DNA of 24,573 bases from an uncultured Campylobacter sp. (GTDB lineage Bacteria; Campylobacterota; Campylobacteria; Campylobacterales; Campylobacteraceae): the NCBI RefSeq assembly GCF_938045595.1, contig NZ_CALIBB010000252.1, forward strand, positions 1 to 24,573. Reading direction: 5' to 3'. A program made the position numbers and the translations under genes. Under the pieces are notes generated by a model, which saw only the letters and a list, made by a program, of their open reading frames with translations, did not search any database and was not told the origin of the DNA. This document shows positions 7,706 through 16,412 of this stretch, piece by piece (position 1 is the first letter of the stretch; every line of letters begins with the position of its first letter).

Positions 7706-8866
7706 TTAAAATTTGGCCCTTTTCGACGCCATCAAAACGAGCCCCACTGCAAACGACGCCGCAAGCAGATGGCTGCCGCCGTAGCTTAGAAACGGCACGG
7801 CGATACCCTTAACCGGCGAGATCGACGTGATGCCGTAGGAGTTGATGATGAACGAAAAGAAAAACATAAAGCCGATACCCAGGCAAAAGAGGAAATTTAC
7901 GTTACTCGGCGACTTGCTCGCGGTCTGAAAGATGCGAAAGAGCATTGCATAAAATAGCGCCACGATGAGCAAAATCCCGACGAACCCCCACTCCTCGGCG
8001 ATACCTGCAAGCACGAAGTCTGTATGTACCTCGCTCAGATATCCGAGCTTAAAGCTCCCGAGCCCAAGCCCCTGCCCGAAAAACTCGCCGTTGTTTATCG
8101 CATTTAGCGAGTGTCCGACCTGATACGGCGCACTAGCGTCCTCTATACGCAGCCCTGCAGCTGTCTCCGGCGACATAAACGACAGTACGAAGTCCTGCAC
8201 GCCGCCCCACCACGAGCGCACGCGATCGACCCTGTGCGCGCTCGTGACGATAAAAACGTAGGCAAGCCCCAAAATCCCCATAAAGCTAAAGCCGATGAGC
8301 TTGAAACTCGTGCCCGCAAAAAGCGACATAAAAATCATCGTAAGCCCCAGCACCGCGACCTGCCCCAGATCGTTTTGCACGATGGCGACCAGGATCACCA
8401 CAAAGCCGAAAAGCGCTACGTAAGGAAGCAGCGTCGCGATCTCGCGCCCGATGCTTTTTTTGGAGTGATCAAGCTTGCGCGAGAAGCTCCACGCCAAAAA
8501 GTAGATGAAGCCCACTTTGAAAAATTCCACCGGCGCGAGGTTAAAAAACGGCAGTCTGATCCAGCGCGCCGCGCCGTTTACGTCGGCGACCAGGGATTTG
8601 GGCAAAAAGCCCATCGCGAGCATCAAAATCCCCATTATCGCAAAAAGCGACATGCACACCGGCGTTAGGCATTTATCGGGATCGGCGCGCGAGACGATCC
8701 ACATCACCGCGATGCAGGCGATCCCCACCGCGCACTGACGATAAAAAAAATGCAGTGGCGTAGCACCCAGCAGAAGCACCGTATATGAGCTCAGCGACAG
8801 CGAAAATATCATGCCGATCGTAATGAGCGCGCAGGTGAAGTAATATAGCCATTTATCGGTTCTCAA
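7706..8866 (-). CDS. ftsW: FtsW-type SEDS peptidoglycan polymerase
   Basis: This 386-aa polytopic membrane protein has about ten hydrophobic helices and the SEDS-family hallmarks: NLAPVEFFKVGFIYFLAW, VQNDLGQVAVLGL, VGHSLNAINNGEFFGQGLG and the segment with HTDFVLAGIAEEWGF, then VPFLSYGGSHLL near the C-terminus. SEDS proteins polymerise glycan strands from lipid II together with a class B penicillin-binding protein. The murG neighbour favours FtsW over RodA. The start is TTG at 8864-8866: an in-frame stop lies directly upstream and GGAGAG is well spaced. An ATG four bases before it is out of frame and opens only a five-codon frame. Codons are notably GC-rich. No -10 box stands out upstream. Confidence 0.9.
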   Translation of the reverse strand: MRTDKWLYYFTCALITIGMIFSLSLSSYTVLLLGATPLHFFYRQCAVGIACIAVMWIVSRADPDKCLTPVCMSLFAIMGILMLAMGFLPKSLVADVNGAARWIRLPFFNLAPVEFFKVGFIYFLAWSFSRKLDHSKKSIGREIATLLPYVALFGFVVILVAIVQNDLGQVAVLGLTMIFMSLFAGTSFKLIGFSFMGILGLAYVFIVTSAHRVDRVRSWWGGVQDFVLSFMSPETAAGLRIEDASAPYQVGHSLNAINNGEFFGQGLGLGSFKLGYLSEVHTDFVLAGIAEEWGFVGILLIVALFYAMLFRIFQTASKSPSNVNFLFCLGIGFMFFFSFIINSYGITSISPVKGIAVPFLSYGGSHLLAASFAVGLVLMASKRAKF

Positions 8867-9063
8867 TCATCTCTCCGTTTTAAAATTTATTCGCATTTAC
8901 GTGCGCCGTGCACGCTTCGTCTGCCGCGCGAGGCTCAAACCTCGCATCGCGCCCGTGCCGCACGGCGCCGATCGTGGCACCGCCTTTTAAAAAGCACATG
9001 GCACGACCGCGCATCGTCTTTTGGCGCGCAGTGCGATCATTGCATCTTTGGCGCGCGGCGCGA

Positions 9064-9440
9064 ATTTTATTCTCGCACATAGGCGGCTTTGCGGCGCACG
9101 CTGCGGGGTAGCGCGCCATAAGGTACGATCTCTCGTTATCCTGCAAATGTGCATTGCGTACGCTCTATTCTAACATATCGCGACGGCTTTCGACGCACGC
9201 TGCAGATAGAGTGCCGCAAAACACAATCCACGCCGCTTTTTAAGCGTGCATTTTACTCTCGCGTATCGCGCAGCCTTTCGACGCGCGCTGCCGCACTGTA
9301 GAGCGCAACCTCGCACTATCTTTTAATACACAGGCGGGTGTATTTTACTCTGGCAGGCGTATCGCGGCGACTTTCGACACCGCGATAGCACGGTCGCAAA
9401 CCGCAACCACGCAAAATCGCACACGAATAGCGCACGGTAA
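9064..9440. repeat. Four degenerate tandem copies of a ~93-bp unit
   Basis: The anchor word TATTCT/TACTCT occurs at 9068, 9166, 9254 and 9346, so unit spacing is 98, 88 and 92 bases. Each anchor is followed by CGC(A)TATCGCG-like sequence, then (GG/CC)CTTTCGACGCACGCTGC or a close variant: GGCTTTGCGGCGCACGCTGC, GGCTTTCGACGCACGCTGC, GCCTTTCGACGCGCGCTGC and GACTTTCGACACCGCG. The rest of each unit is less alike. No unit is an open frame. Boundaries are approximate, and the last copy fades by about 9440. Confidence 0.55.
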
Positions 9441-10324
9441 CTGCAAAATTTTACGCCGCAACATCCATTACAAACACGCTCGCATGCCGATCGATTCTCA
9501 GCGCCCGGACGATGTAAAACGCGCCGCATCTTACAATACAGCCGCACTTTAAAATGTGACTTCGCTGCAAAGTGCGTTTGTACCGCAGACTATGCGAAAT
9601 TTCCTTTTAAATTTATTCGCCGCTATAGCGCAAATTTATTTATGCGCACAGCAATAAAATTTATTCTAAAATTTTTATATCGCAGAGCATTTAAGCACAT
9701 TCGCATAACAAAACATACCGCCAATGCAGCTGCACTACGAAACATACCCGCACAAAACACCGCGCGCCAAACAGCTCGTCGCACCGCTCGCAATACAATG
9801 TTTTTAACATGCGACGCGAACCAATTCAACTGTTGCACAACCGCGATTTCGCGCACAGGCTTTCGTTTCAGCGCACGGCACCTCGCAACAGCTTAGCTGT
9901 ATGTTTTAAGACGCCGCGGACAGCGCACGGCAAACTAAACTTTGCGACAATTTTCGCTCATGCAGCCGTAAGTATTCCTCGGCCTACGACGCGATCCGCC
10001 GATAGCATGAAAGCTGAGCTGCGACGGTGTTCGGCGCATCCGTTTCAATCTCGGCAGCTTGCGGCGCCGATAGAGCCGTAGCGGAACATATCATGCCGTT
10101 TCGCCGCACCCCTACGGCTACAAGCGCCTTCGCCGTTTCTTCACGCGTCATTCGGACGCACGCCGTTTATGGCGAGCGCACATAAGTGGCGCGCGATGAT
10201 TATGAAATTTTATCACGCCGAGGCGGCCGTTCGCACGCTAGCTAATTTTAGGTGCATGACGAGTAAATTATACTGCACGAGCCGTCTGCGTATGGGCGCT
10301 GCGTGATTTAAAATTTGGGTCCGC

Positions 10325-10390
10325 GGCGGCAAATTTTAAAATTCAAAAGTCCAAAAACGACGAAATTTTAAAATCAAAATTTGCGCCGCC
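10325..10390. repeat. Large imperfect inverted repeat in the gene desert
   Basis: GGCGGCAAATTTT (10325-10337) pairs with AAAATTTGCGCCGCC (10376-10390), leaving a two-base bulge. The AT-rich interior contains a further AAATTTTAAAAT block. The repeat has a GC clamp but no clear U-tract and lies several hundred bases from the nearest gene, so it is not an obvious terminator. Its role is unknown. Confidence 0.4.
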
Positions 10391-11014
10391 TGGCGTCCCC
10401 GTTTGCAGCAGTTTCGGATAAAATTTCAAATTTACGTCGCGGATTGCCGTGGTGCCTTGAACGAAATTTATCCGTTGCAGAGCGTCTATCGCTCACGTAT
10501 CGGCAGCGCGACAAGCTCTCAATTCTGCGTCGCAGATGAAATTTAAATATCGCCTAGCGTTTAAAATTTAAATCTCAAAGCTCTTTCGCTCAAATTTTAG
10601 AATTTTAAATCCTGTGCTTTTTTAGCTCCGCTTGCGCCTTATAAAATTCAGACAACTCGCACATCGCAAACGCAAGCTACAAAACGCGCTGTTTGCACTG
10701 CGCCGAGCCTACTTTTGAAGCATCTCTCTGCCGCTACGCCACAAAATGCTTCGATCGCATCCGTGCAAAATCGCCGCTTTGCCATAGCCACAAGAAAACG
10801 AGCATGAGCCGCAAGGTGCGCAAATTTTAAAATTTAAATCCGCCGCAGGGGCCGAAAATTTTAAAATTCCGCCGCGGCAAATCCGATAAATTTTAAAATT
10901 TCTAAAATTTAAAATTCTATCGACATAGACCCATCAAATTTTAAAAATTCCGACGCCCGCAAATTTAATAAATTTCAAAATTTCGCCGCTTAAATTTTAT
11001 CGAAATTTCAAAAC

Positions 11015-13297
11015 TCATTTGATTATGTCGCGCTGGCCTTTGGCGTTGATCTCGCTTAAAACGCCCATCTGCTCAAGCTGCTCGATGATCGTCGCGGCGC
11101 GGTTGTACCCGATACGCAAGCGGCGCTGCAGGTAGCTGATCGAGGTCTTCTCCTCCTCCAAAACGATCGCTTTCGCCTCATCGTAAAGCTCGTCAAGCAC
11201 GATATTTTGCGGATTGATTATGCCGCCTTCTTGCTTGGCGCCCTCGTTTTCGATCAAAAATCGCTCGTCATAAACGACGCTTTCTTGCGCCTTTAAAAAT
11301 TCCGCGATCTTGTTGATCTCATTCTCGGTCGTAAACGGCGCGTGCAGGCGGATGAGCCCCGGCGCGGTAGGCGGCGTAAAGAGCATATCGCCCCGTCCAA
11401 GCAGGCTGTCCGCACCCATCTGATCCAAAATCACCTTGCTATCGACCTTCGAGCCCACTCGGAAACTGATGCGACTAGGCAGATTCGCCTTTATCAGCCC
11501 CGTGACGACGTCCACGCTAGGGCGCTGCGTCGCTACGATGAGATGGATGCCGCTGGCGCGCGCCATCTGCGCCAGACGCGCGATATAGTGCTCCACGTCC
11601 TTGCCGCTCGTCATCATCAGATCCGCGAGCTCATCGATAATAACGACGATGTAAGGCAAAATTTCGCCGCCCTCGCGCAGCATCTTTTCGTTGTAGTTGT
11701 CGATATTTTTCGTCCTGTTTTGCGCCATGAGCGAGTAGCGCTGCTCCATCTCTGAAACAAGATTGCTTAGCGCGATGATCGCCTGCTTAGGCTGCGTGAT
11801 GACGGGCGTTAGCAGGTGCGGGATGTCGTTGTAGATGCTAAACTCGAGCATCTTCGGATCGATCATTATTAGGCGCAGGCTCTTGGGCGAGTTGCGATAC
11901 AAAAGGCTAAGCAGCATGGCGTTGATGCCCACGCTCTTGCCGCTTCCCGTGGTGCCTGCGATGAGAAGGTGCGGCAGCTTTTTAAGATCGGTGACGAAAG
12001 GCTGCCCCACGATGTCCTTGCCAAGCACGATGGTAAGCGGACTGGAAGCGCTTTTAAACACGTCGCTTTCTAAAATTTCGCGCAGATAGATCGTATCGAT
12101 ATTTTGATTCGGAATCTCGATACCCACGACGTCTTTGCCCGGAACCGGCGCCTGAATACGGATGGTCTGCGCCCTAAGAGCCATCGCCAGATCGTCTTGC
12201 AGCGTTAGAATTTTACTTACCTTGATGTGCGCGGCGGGGCGAAACTCAAAGGTCGTAACGACCGGGCCCGAGTAGGTCCGCACCACGTCGCCGTCGATCT
12301 TAAATTTACGCAGCTTATCGAGCAGGTCGTAAATTTTACGATCGATCTCGCTCTCGTCGATGCTACTTTTCTTTTTCGGCGGCGGGTTTAAAAAATCAAG
12401 CGGCGGCAGCTTAAAATCCTTGGGCTTAGCCACCCTGCCCTTATCGAGCTGATCCAAAAGCCTTTTGTTTTCGGCGACCTCGCTTAGGCGCTCGACCCTT
12501 TTTAGTCTGCTCGGCTTTCCCTTTTGCGGCATTTTAAGCTCGCGTTCAGCGGAAGCCTGGAGACCCTGCGCGTCACTGAAATTCTGCTCATTTTCAGGCT
12601 CGCGAGCATCGTTTAAATTTTGAAAATTTTGCCCGCCTTCAAAACCGCGTCCGCTTGCGCCCTGCTCCGCAAAATTACCCTGTTTCGCCGAATTTTCCTC
12701 TGCGCTCAAAGCGTCATTCGAAGCGTTAAAATTTTCCGCACCTCTCAAGCCCTGCGCAGACGAATGCTTTGCAAGCCCGCCTCTTTGCGCCGCATCCGCA
12801 TCGCTAGCAAAATCGTCTCTAATTTCATCCTGCGAGCTTTCATCTCTTGAGCCAATAAAGCAGTTTTTGATGATGTCGGTAAAGCGGTCCTCGAATATCA
12901 GCACTAGCGCAAGTACGAAAAGAGTAAGATTAAAGATCCATACGCCCACGCTTCCGATCATACGTCTAAGCTCGTCTATGACAAAGCTGCCGATAGCTCC
13001 ACCGCTGGCGCCGAAGAGGCTGGATTGGATCAACAAAATAGTAAAAAATAGTAAAATCGCGCCGATGCTAAACTCAAAAAATCTAAAGTCAAAACCGCGA
13101 AAATGCTTATAGGCTACGTATGCCAAGGCAAGCAAAAATAGCGGATAGATGTATGCAAAATAGCCGAATAGCTGGGTATTAAACGAGCGGATGGCATTGC
13201 CGGCGCTGCCTACAAGCGCGGAATCGGGCGCAATAGTAGCAAGCCCAAAAAATATTATGATAGCCGATATGACGATAAAATATATTTCTTTAACTAT
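11015..13297 (-). CDS. ftsK: DNA translocase FtsK
   Basis: FtsK pumps DNA at the division septum and clears the terminus before cell closure. It has four N-terminal membrane helices, then an Ala/Gln/Asn/Glu-rich linker of about 140 residues. The RecA-like motor carries Walker A GTTGSGKS (~448-455) and Walker B VVIIDE (~551-556), and a winged-helix gamma domain (SISYLQRRLRIGYNRAATIIEQLE) ends the protein. The first ATG/GTG/TTG in frame is a TTG at 13135, in the middle of membrane helix 2. The frame stays open to a TAA at 13307-13309 and the extra 54 codons encode helix 1 and the start of helix 2. AAGGA at 13304-13308 lies six bases from an ATA (13295-13297) and three from an ATC (13298-13300); I set the start at ATA. 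The identity is certain, the start is not. Confidence 0.92.
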   Translation of the reverse strand: MVKEIYFIVISAIIIFFGLATIAPDSALVGSAGNAIRSFNTQLFGYFAYIYPLFLLALAYVAYKHFRGFDFRFFEFSIGAILLFFTILLIQSSLFGASGGAIGSFVIDELRRMIGSVGVWIFNLTLFVLALVLIFEDRFTDIIKNCFIGSRDESSQDEIRDDFASDADAAQRGGLAKHSSAQGLRGAENFNASNDALSAEENSAKQGNFAEQGASGRGFEGGQNFQNLNDAREPENEQNFSDAQGLQASAERELKMPQKGKPSRLKRVERLSEVAENKRLLDQLDKGRVAKPKDFKLPPLDFLNPPPKKKSSIDESEIDRKIYDLLDKLRKFKIDGDVVRTYSGPVVTTFEFRPAAHIKVSKILTLQDDLAMALRAQTIRIQAPVPGKDVVGIEIPNQNIDTIYLREILESDVFKSASSPLTIVLGKDIVGQPFVTDLKKLPHLLIAGTTGSGKSVGINAMLLSLLYRNSPKSLRLIMIDPKMLEFSIYNDIPHLLTPVITQPKQAIIALSNLVSEMEQRYSLMAQNRTKNIDNYNEKMLREGGEILPYIVVIIDELADLMMTSGKDVEHYIARLAQMARASGIHLIVATQRPSVDVVTGLIKANLPSRISFRVGSKVDSKVILDQMGADSLLGRGDMLFTPPTAPGLIRLHAPFTTENEINKIAEFLKAQESVVYDERFLIENEGAKQEGGIINPQNIVLDELYDEAKAIVLEEEKTSISYLQRRLRIGYNRAATIIEQLEQMGVLSEINAKGQRDIIK

Positions 13298-13322
13298 GAT
13301 TGATCCTTAAATTTAAAGCGGT

Positions 13323-13328
13323 ATTTTA
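13323..13328 (-). promoter_or_regulatory. Possible ftsK promoter, -10 box
   Basis: The minus strand reads GGCTAAAATACC, a TAAAAT hexamer between the ctsF terminator and the ftsK ribosome-binding site. Transcription would start near 13316, giving a very short leader before AAGGA at 13304-13308. The match is partial and no -35 is evident. It is offered because ftsK needs its own promoter after the strong terminator at 13383-13410. Confidence 0.35.
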
Positions 13329-13382
13329 GCCAAACGAAGGTTAAAATTTTATTTGAAGGATGAAATTTTAATGCTTTGATAA

Positions 13383-13410
13383 AATTCCGCGCCCTCGCAG
13401 GCGCGGAATT
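13383..13410 (-). terminator. Terminator of the transformation operon
   Basis: A perfect 11-bp stem, AATTCCGCGCC (13383-13393) and GGCGCGGAATT (13400-13410), with a six-base loop. On the minus strand it is followed by TTATC after a run of T. It lies eight bases past the ctsF stop and marks the end of the operon that begins at 22859 or upstream. Confidence 0.9.
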
Positions 13411-13417
13411 AAAGGGG

Positions 13418-14662
13418 TTAGCTCTTGACGGCTTTGCCCAGATCCCACATAGGCATAAAGATACCAAGAGCCAAAAGAAGAACCATGCCCGCCATAAAAA
13501 ATAGCATGATCGGCTCGACGTAGCTTGAGATATTATCGATGATATCATCGAATTTCTCTTTGTAATAATCCGTGACGTTACCGAGCATCTTATCGAGGTT
13601 ACCGGCCTGCTCGCCCGCGCTGATCATCTGAATAAGCATACTCTCATAAAGCCCTGTATTGTTAAACGCCTCTGTTAGGCTCACGCCTTGCTGCACGGCG
13701 ATTTTAACGGTAGAGAGCTTCTCTTTTAAAGTATGATTATCCACCATTAAAACAGATGTATCCAGCGCATCAGCAATAGGAATACCCGCTCGCACAAGCT
13801 CTGTAAAAATAAGCATAAATCGCGACATAGTCGAGAAAAATATGATCTTACCAAATAGATAGACCTTTAAAATCGTCTTGTCAAAGCCCTTTTTAAACTC
13901 AGGGTTATTGCGATATGCCCATCTAAGAGCTATGATAGTGCCTATAATGCCCGCTAAAACAAAAATTCCATAATTATTAAGAGTGCTTTCGATACCAAGT
14001 AGAATTCTAGTAGGTAGTGGCAAATCCGCGCCCAAATCCTCAAAAATCTCGCGGAATTTCGGCACGACATACATCATCAAAACCGAAAACGCAATTGCCA
14101 TAACGATCATAAGGATCATAGGATAACGCATCGCCTTTTTAAATTTACGCTGGTTTTCCCAAAGCTCTTGAAGCATAGCGGCAAGCTTGGCTAGGGATTC
14201 TGCCATATTACCGGTTGCTTCGCCCAGACTTACCATCGCAACGACGACATCACCGAGCTGGCCTCTAAATTTCTCCGTAGATTCGGTAAGACTAAGACCT
14301 GCGTTAAGATCGTCGTTCATCGCGCTGAAAATTTCTTTTAGCGTCTTATCCTCTGCCGCCCTTGCAACCTCTTTGATCGAGTCGTGGATTGAAATTCCCG
14401 CATTTGTCATAACCGAAAGCTGACGGATCGACGCTACTAACGGCAGCGTTCTAACTCTTCCACTTCCACCTAGCATACGCGAAACCTGCGCCTTAAAATC
14501 GCCGCCCGTATTGGCTACGACCTGGGTTTCACCTCTTTTTACGATCGTCCCGCCTACGCGCTGCTTCATGAGATTGTTTGCTTGCACCTTATCGCTAGCT
14601 TGCAAAAACATCTTCTTTCTTGCGCCCTTGGCGTTATATTCAACTTCTAATTGCTTTTTCAT
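13418..14662 (-). CDS. ctsF: Type II secretion/type IV pilus platform protein (GspF/PilC-like), CtsF
   Basis: This 414-aa inner-membrane protein has the GspF fold with two repeated domains. The first runs from about residue 68 (LPLVASIRQLSVMTNAGISIHDSIKE) and contains GEATGNMAESL; the second runs from about 270 (MSRFMLIFTELVRAGIPIADALD) and contains SAGEQAGNLDKML. Each is followed by hydrophobic segments (MILMIVMAIAFSVLMMYVVP; IMLFFMAGMVLLLALGIF). In such machines this protein is the platform on which the traffic ATPase acts to insert or remove pseudopilins. Its ATG overlaps the ctsE stop by four bases (ATGA), so translation is probably coupled. CtsE and CtsF are required for natural transformation in C. 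jejuni, where they are also adjacent. The operon context makes DNA uptake the likely role. Confidence 0.9.
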   Translation of the reverse strand: MKKQLEVEYNAKGARKKMFLQASDKVQANNLMKQRVGGTIVKRGETQVVANTGGDFKAQVSRMLGGSGRVRTLPLVASIRQLSVMTNAGISIHDSIKEVARAAEDKTLKEIFSAMNDDLNAGLSLTESTEKFRGQLGDVVVAMVSLGEATGNMAESLAKLAAMLQELWENQRKFKKAMRYPMILMIVMAIAFSVLMMYVVPKFREIFEDLGADLPLPTRILLGIESTLNNYGIFVLAGIIGTIIALRWAYRNNPEFKKGFDKTILKVYLFGKIIFFSTMSRFMLIFTELVRAGIPIADALDTSVLMVDNHTLKEKLSTVKIAVQQGVSLTEAFNNTGLYESMLIQMISAGEQAGNLDKMLGNVTDYYKEKFDDIIDNISSYVEPIMLFFMAGMVLLLALGIFMPMWDLGKAVKS

Positions 14663-16407
14663 TGTTTAGCCACCCTATAAATTTCTTCTATACTAGTTAC
14701 TCCGCGCGCAGCACGTATAACACCATCTTCAAACATATCTATAAAACCCTCCTCCTTCGCCAAGGCCCTCATATCGTCCTTTGAGCCGCCGTTAGCGATC
14801 AAGCTCTGCATTTTATCGGTAATAGGTAAAATTTCACTAATCATCTCACGCCCCATATAGCCCGTCTGACCGCATTGATCGCAACCTACGGCCTTGAAAA
14901 ATGTGTATTTTTCAGGCAAAAATTCCTTCAGCTGATCAAGCATCGATTTAGGCAGATTCGTAGGCTGCTTGCAGTGCGGGCAAAGCTTTCGCACGAGACG
15001 CTGTGCCTCTACTGCAATGAGCGCACCACTTATGAGGTAGGCCTCTATACCCATATCCACTATTCGCGGGATCGCACTAACGGCGTCGTTGGTGTGTAGG
15101 GTTGAGAAAACCAAGTGTCCAGTAAGAGCAGCCTGGATCGCGATCCTAAGGGTCTCTTGATCACGGATCTCACCGATCATTATGATGTCGGGGTCTTGTC
15201 TTAAAATCGAGCGCAGTGCTGAAGCGAAGGTAAGACCCGCTTTTTCGTTAACTTGGACTTGTTGGATTAAATTTACTTGATACTCGACCGGATCTTCTAC
15301 GGTAATAACCTTAGTATCGATATTTTTAATATCGTTTAGCGCCGCATATAGCGTCGTAGACTTACCGCTTCCCGTAGGTCCGGTAACCAAGATAATACCA
15401 TATGGAGCCTTCATAGCGTTATTAAATTTCTTAAAGCTATCAGGGTGCATGCCTAGTTTTTCGAGGCTGATGATAACCTTGGATTTATCGAGGATACGCA
15501 TAACGGTAGATTCGCCGTTGATAATAGGCAGCGTCGAGATACGAAAGTCATATTCGCGACCTGAAATTTTCATACTAAACCTACCGTCCTGCGGCTTACG
15601 GCGCTCGGCGATATCCATATTTGAAAGTAGCTTCAATCGGCTTACTAGCGGTGGATAGATATCCTTATCAAAGATAAAAATTTCAGCGAGCATTCCGTCG
15701 ATTCTGGTACGCACGACGCAGTTATTCTCGGTAGGCTCGATGTGAATATCACTACCGCGCATCTTAATAGACTGACTGATTATCATCTCAATGAGCTTCA
15801 AAATCGCCGAGGTATCATCGCTATTTCCGCTACCACCGGTGTTAGCAAGCTCTTTGCGGATCTCCGCTACGAGCCCTTTAATGCTCTCTGAAAGCTCAAG
15901 CTTAGATAGATATTTATTTACTTGATTTGGATCGGCTACTACGATTTTAAGCAGCTGTTTGCTAAACATAGCCTGCGCTTTATCTTGCGACTCAAGATTA
16001 AACGGATCAGAAAAAGCAACGTAAATATTCAGATCATCCGCTTTAACCGGTATCACGCCGTATCTTTTAAGCTGTGCGGTAGGAGTGCGTTCCGATAGCC
16101 TGAAGTCTATGTCGATATCGTCCAAATTCATATACGACAAGTTCATTTTCTTGGCTAGAATTTGCAAAAATTCCTTCGGATCCATCGAAAATTTTTCACT
16201 TATATCGTCAAATTCTATCTGGCGGCGCTTGTATAGCTCAACTAAAATCGAGCAAAAATCATCCTGGCTTAGATAGTTATCTCCGACTAAAACCTCGCCT
16301 AGCGTCAAGCCAATATCCATCTTGTCCTTGATTTCCGGAACAACGGTGCTAGTAAGGATATTGTTTCGTATTAAAATCGCAACAATCTGCTCTTCAATCT
16401 TTGTCAT
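14659..16407 (-). CDS. ctsE: Traffic ATPase (GspE/PilB-like), CtsE
   Basis: This hexameric cytosolic ATPase powers pseudopilus assembly. An N-terminal MshEN-like domain (about 1-160) is followed by the GspE motor with Walker A GPTGSGKST (~343-351), Asp box VITVEDPVEYQ, Walker B DIIMIGEIRD (~407-416) and His box STLHTNDAV. A tetracysteine zinc site, CPHC (~476-479) and CDQC (~509-512), is typical of GspE/PilB and absent from PilT. I chose ATG 16407 (582 aa): it begins MTKIEEQIV, lies just after the upstream stop and has GGTGAT before it. TTG 16419 and GTG 16416 are in-frame alternatives adding four or three residues. No retraction ATPase (PilT) lies nearby. Confidence 0.92.
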   Translation of the reverse strand: MTKIEEQIVAILIRNNILTSTVVPEIKDKMDIGLTLGEVLVGDNYLSQDDFCSILVELYKRRQIEFDDISEKFSMDPKEFLQILAKKMNLSYMNLDDIDIDFRLSERTPTAQLKRYGVIPVKADDLNIYVAFSDPFNLESQDKAQAMFSKQLLKIVVADPNQVNKYLSKLELSESIKGLVAEIRKELANTGGSGNSDDTSAILKLIEMIISQSIKMRGSDIHIEPTENNCVVRTRIDGMLAEIFIFDKDIYPPLVSRLKLLSNMDIAERRKPQDGRFSMKISGREYDFRISTLPIINGESTVMRILDKSKVIISLEKLGMHPDSFKKFNNAMKAPYGIILVTGPTGSGKSTTLYAALNDIKNIDTKVITVEDPVEYQVNLIQQVQVNEKAGLTFASALRSILRQDPDIIMIGEIRDQETLRIAIQAALTGHLVFSTLHTNDAVSAIPRIVDMGIEAYLISGALIAVEAQRLVRKLCPHCKQPTNLPKSMLDQLKEFLPEKYTFFKAVGCDQCGQTGYMGREMISEILPITDKMQSLIANGGSKDDMRALAKEEGFIDMFEDGVIRAARGVTSIEEIYRVAKQ

Positions 16408-16412
16408 CGCGA

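Larger units (their letters stand above)
8871..11014. other. About 2.1 kb without a convincing gene
   Basis: The stretch between ftsK and ftsW holds no ORF with a ribosome-binding site, domain or natural amino-acid composition; possible frames of 67-90 codons are Arg/Ala/Cys-rich by-products of GC-rich DNA. The left half (8880-9600) is GC-rich with CGC-type words and the degenerate tandem repeat; a small hairpin (GCGAGG/CCTCGC, 8928-8945) lies upstream of ftsW. The middle (9600-10200) mixes AT and GC blocks like decayed sequence. The right part (10200-11014) is packed with AAATTTTAAAATT words. No tRNA, rRNA, DnaA-box cluster or transposase remnant was seen. Confidence 0.6.

Noticed and set aside
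8111..8668. 185-codon plus-strand open frame opposite ftsW
   Set aside because: Shadow of ftsW; His/Arg/Lys-rich composition is a typical antisense artefact.
9064..9440. CRISPR array
   Set aside because: Units are ~93 bp and degenerate throughout, without identical short repeats and unique spacers; no cas gene in the window.
9623..10081. Overlapping open frames of 77-90 codons on both strands in the gene desert
   Set aside because: Arg/Ala/Cys/Thr-rich, no ribosome-binding site, mutually overlapping, no recognisable fold.
8871..11014. Replication origin or dif site near ftsK/ftsW
   Set aside because: No DnaA-box cluster, no dnaA/dnaN, and no sequence I could recognise as a Xer recombination site.
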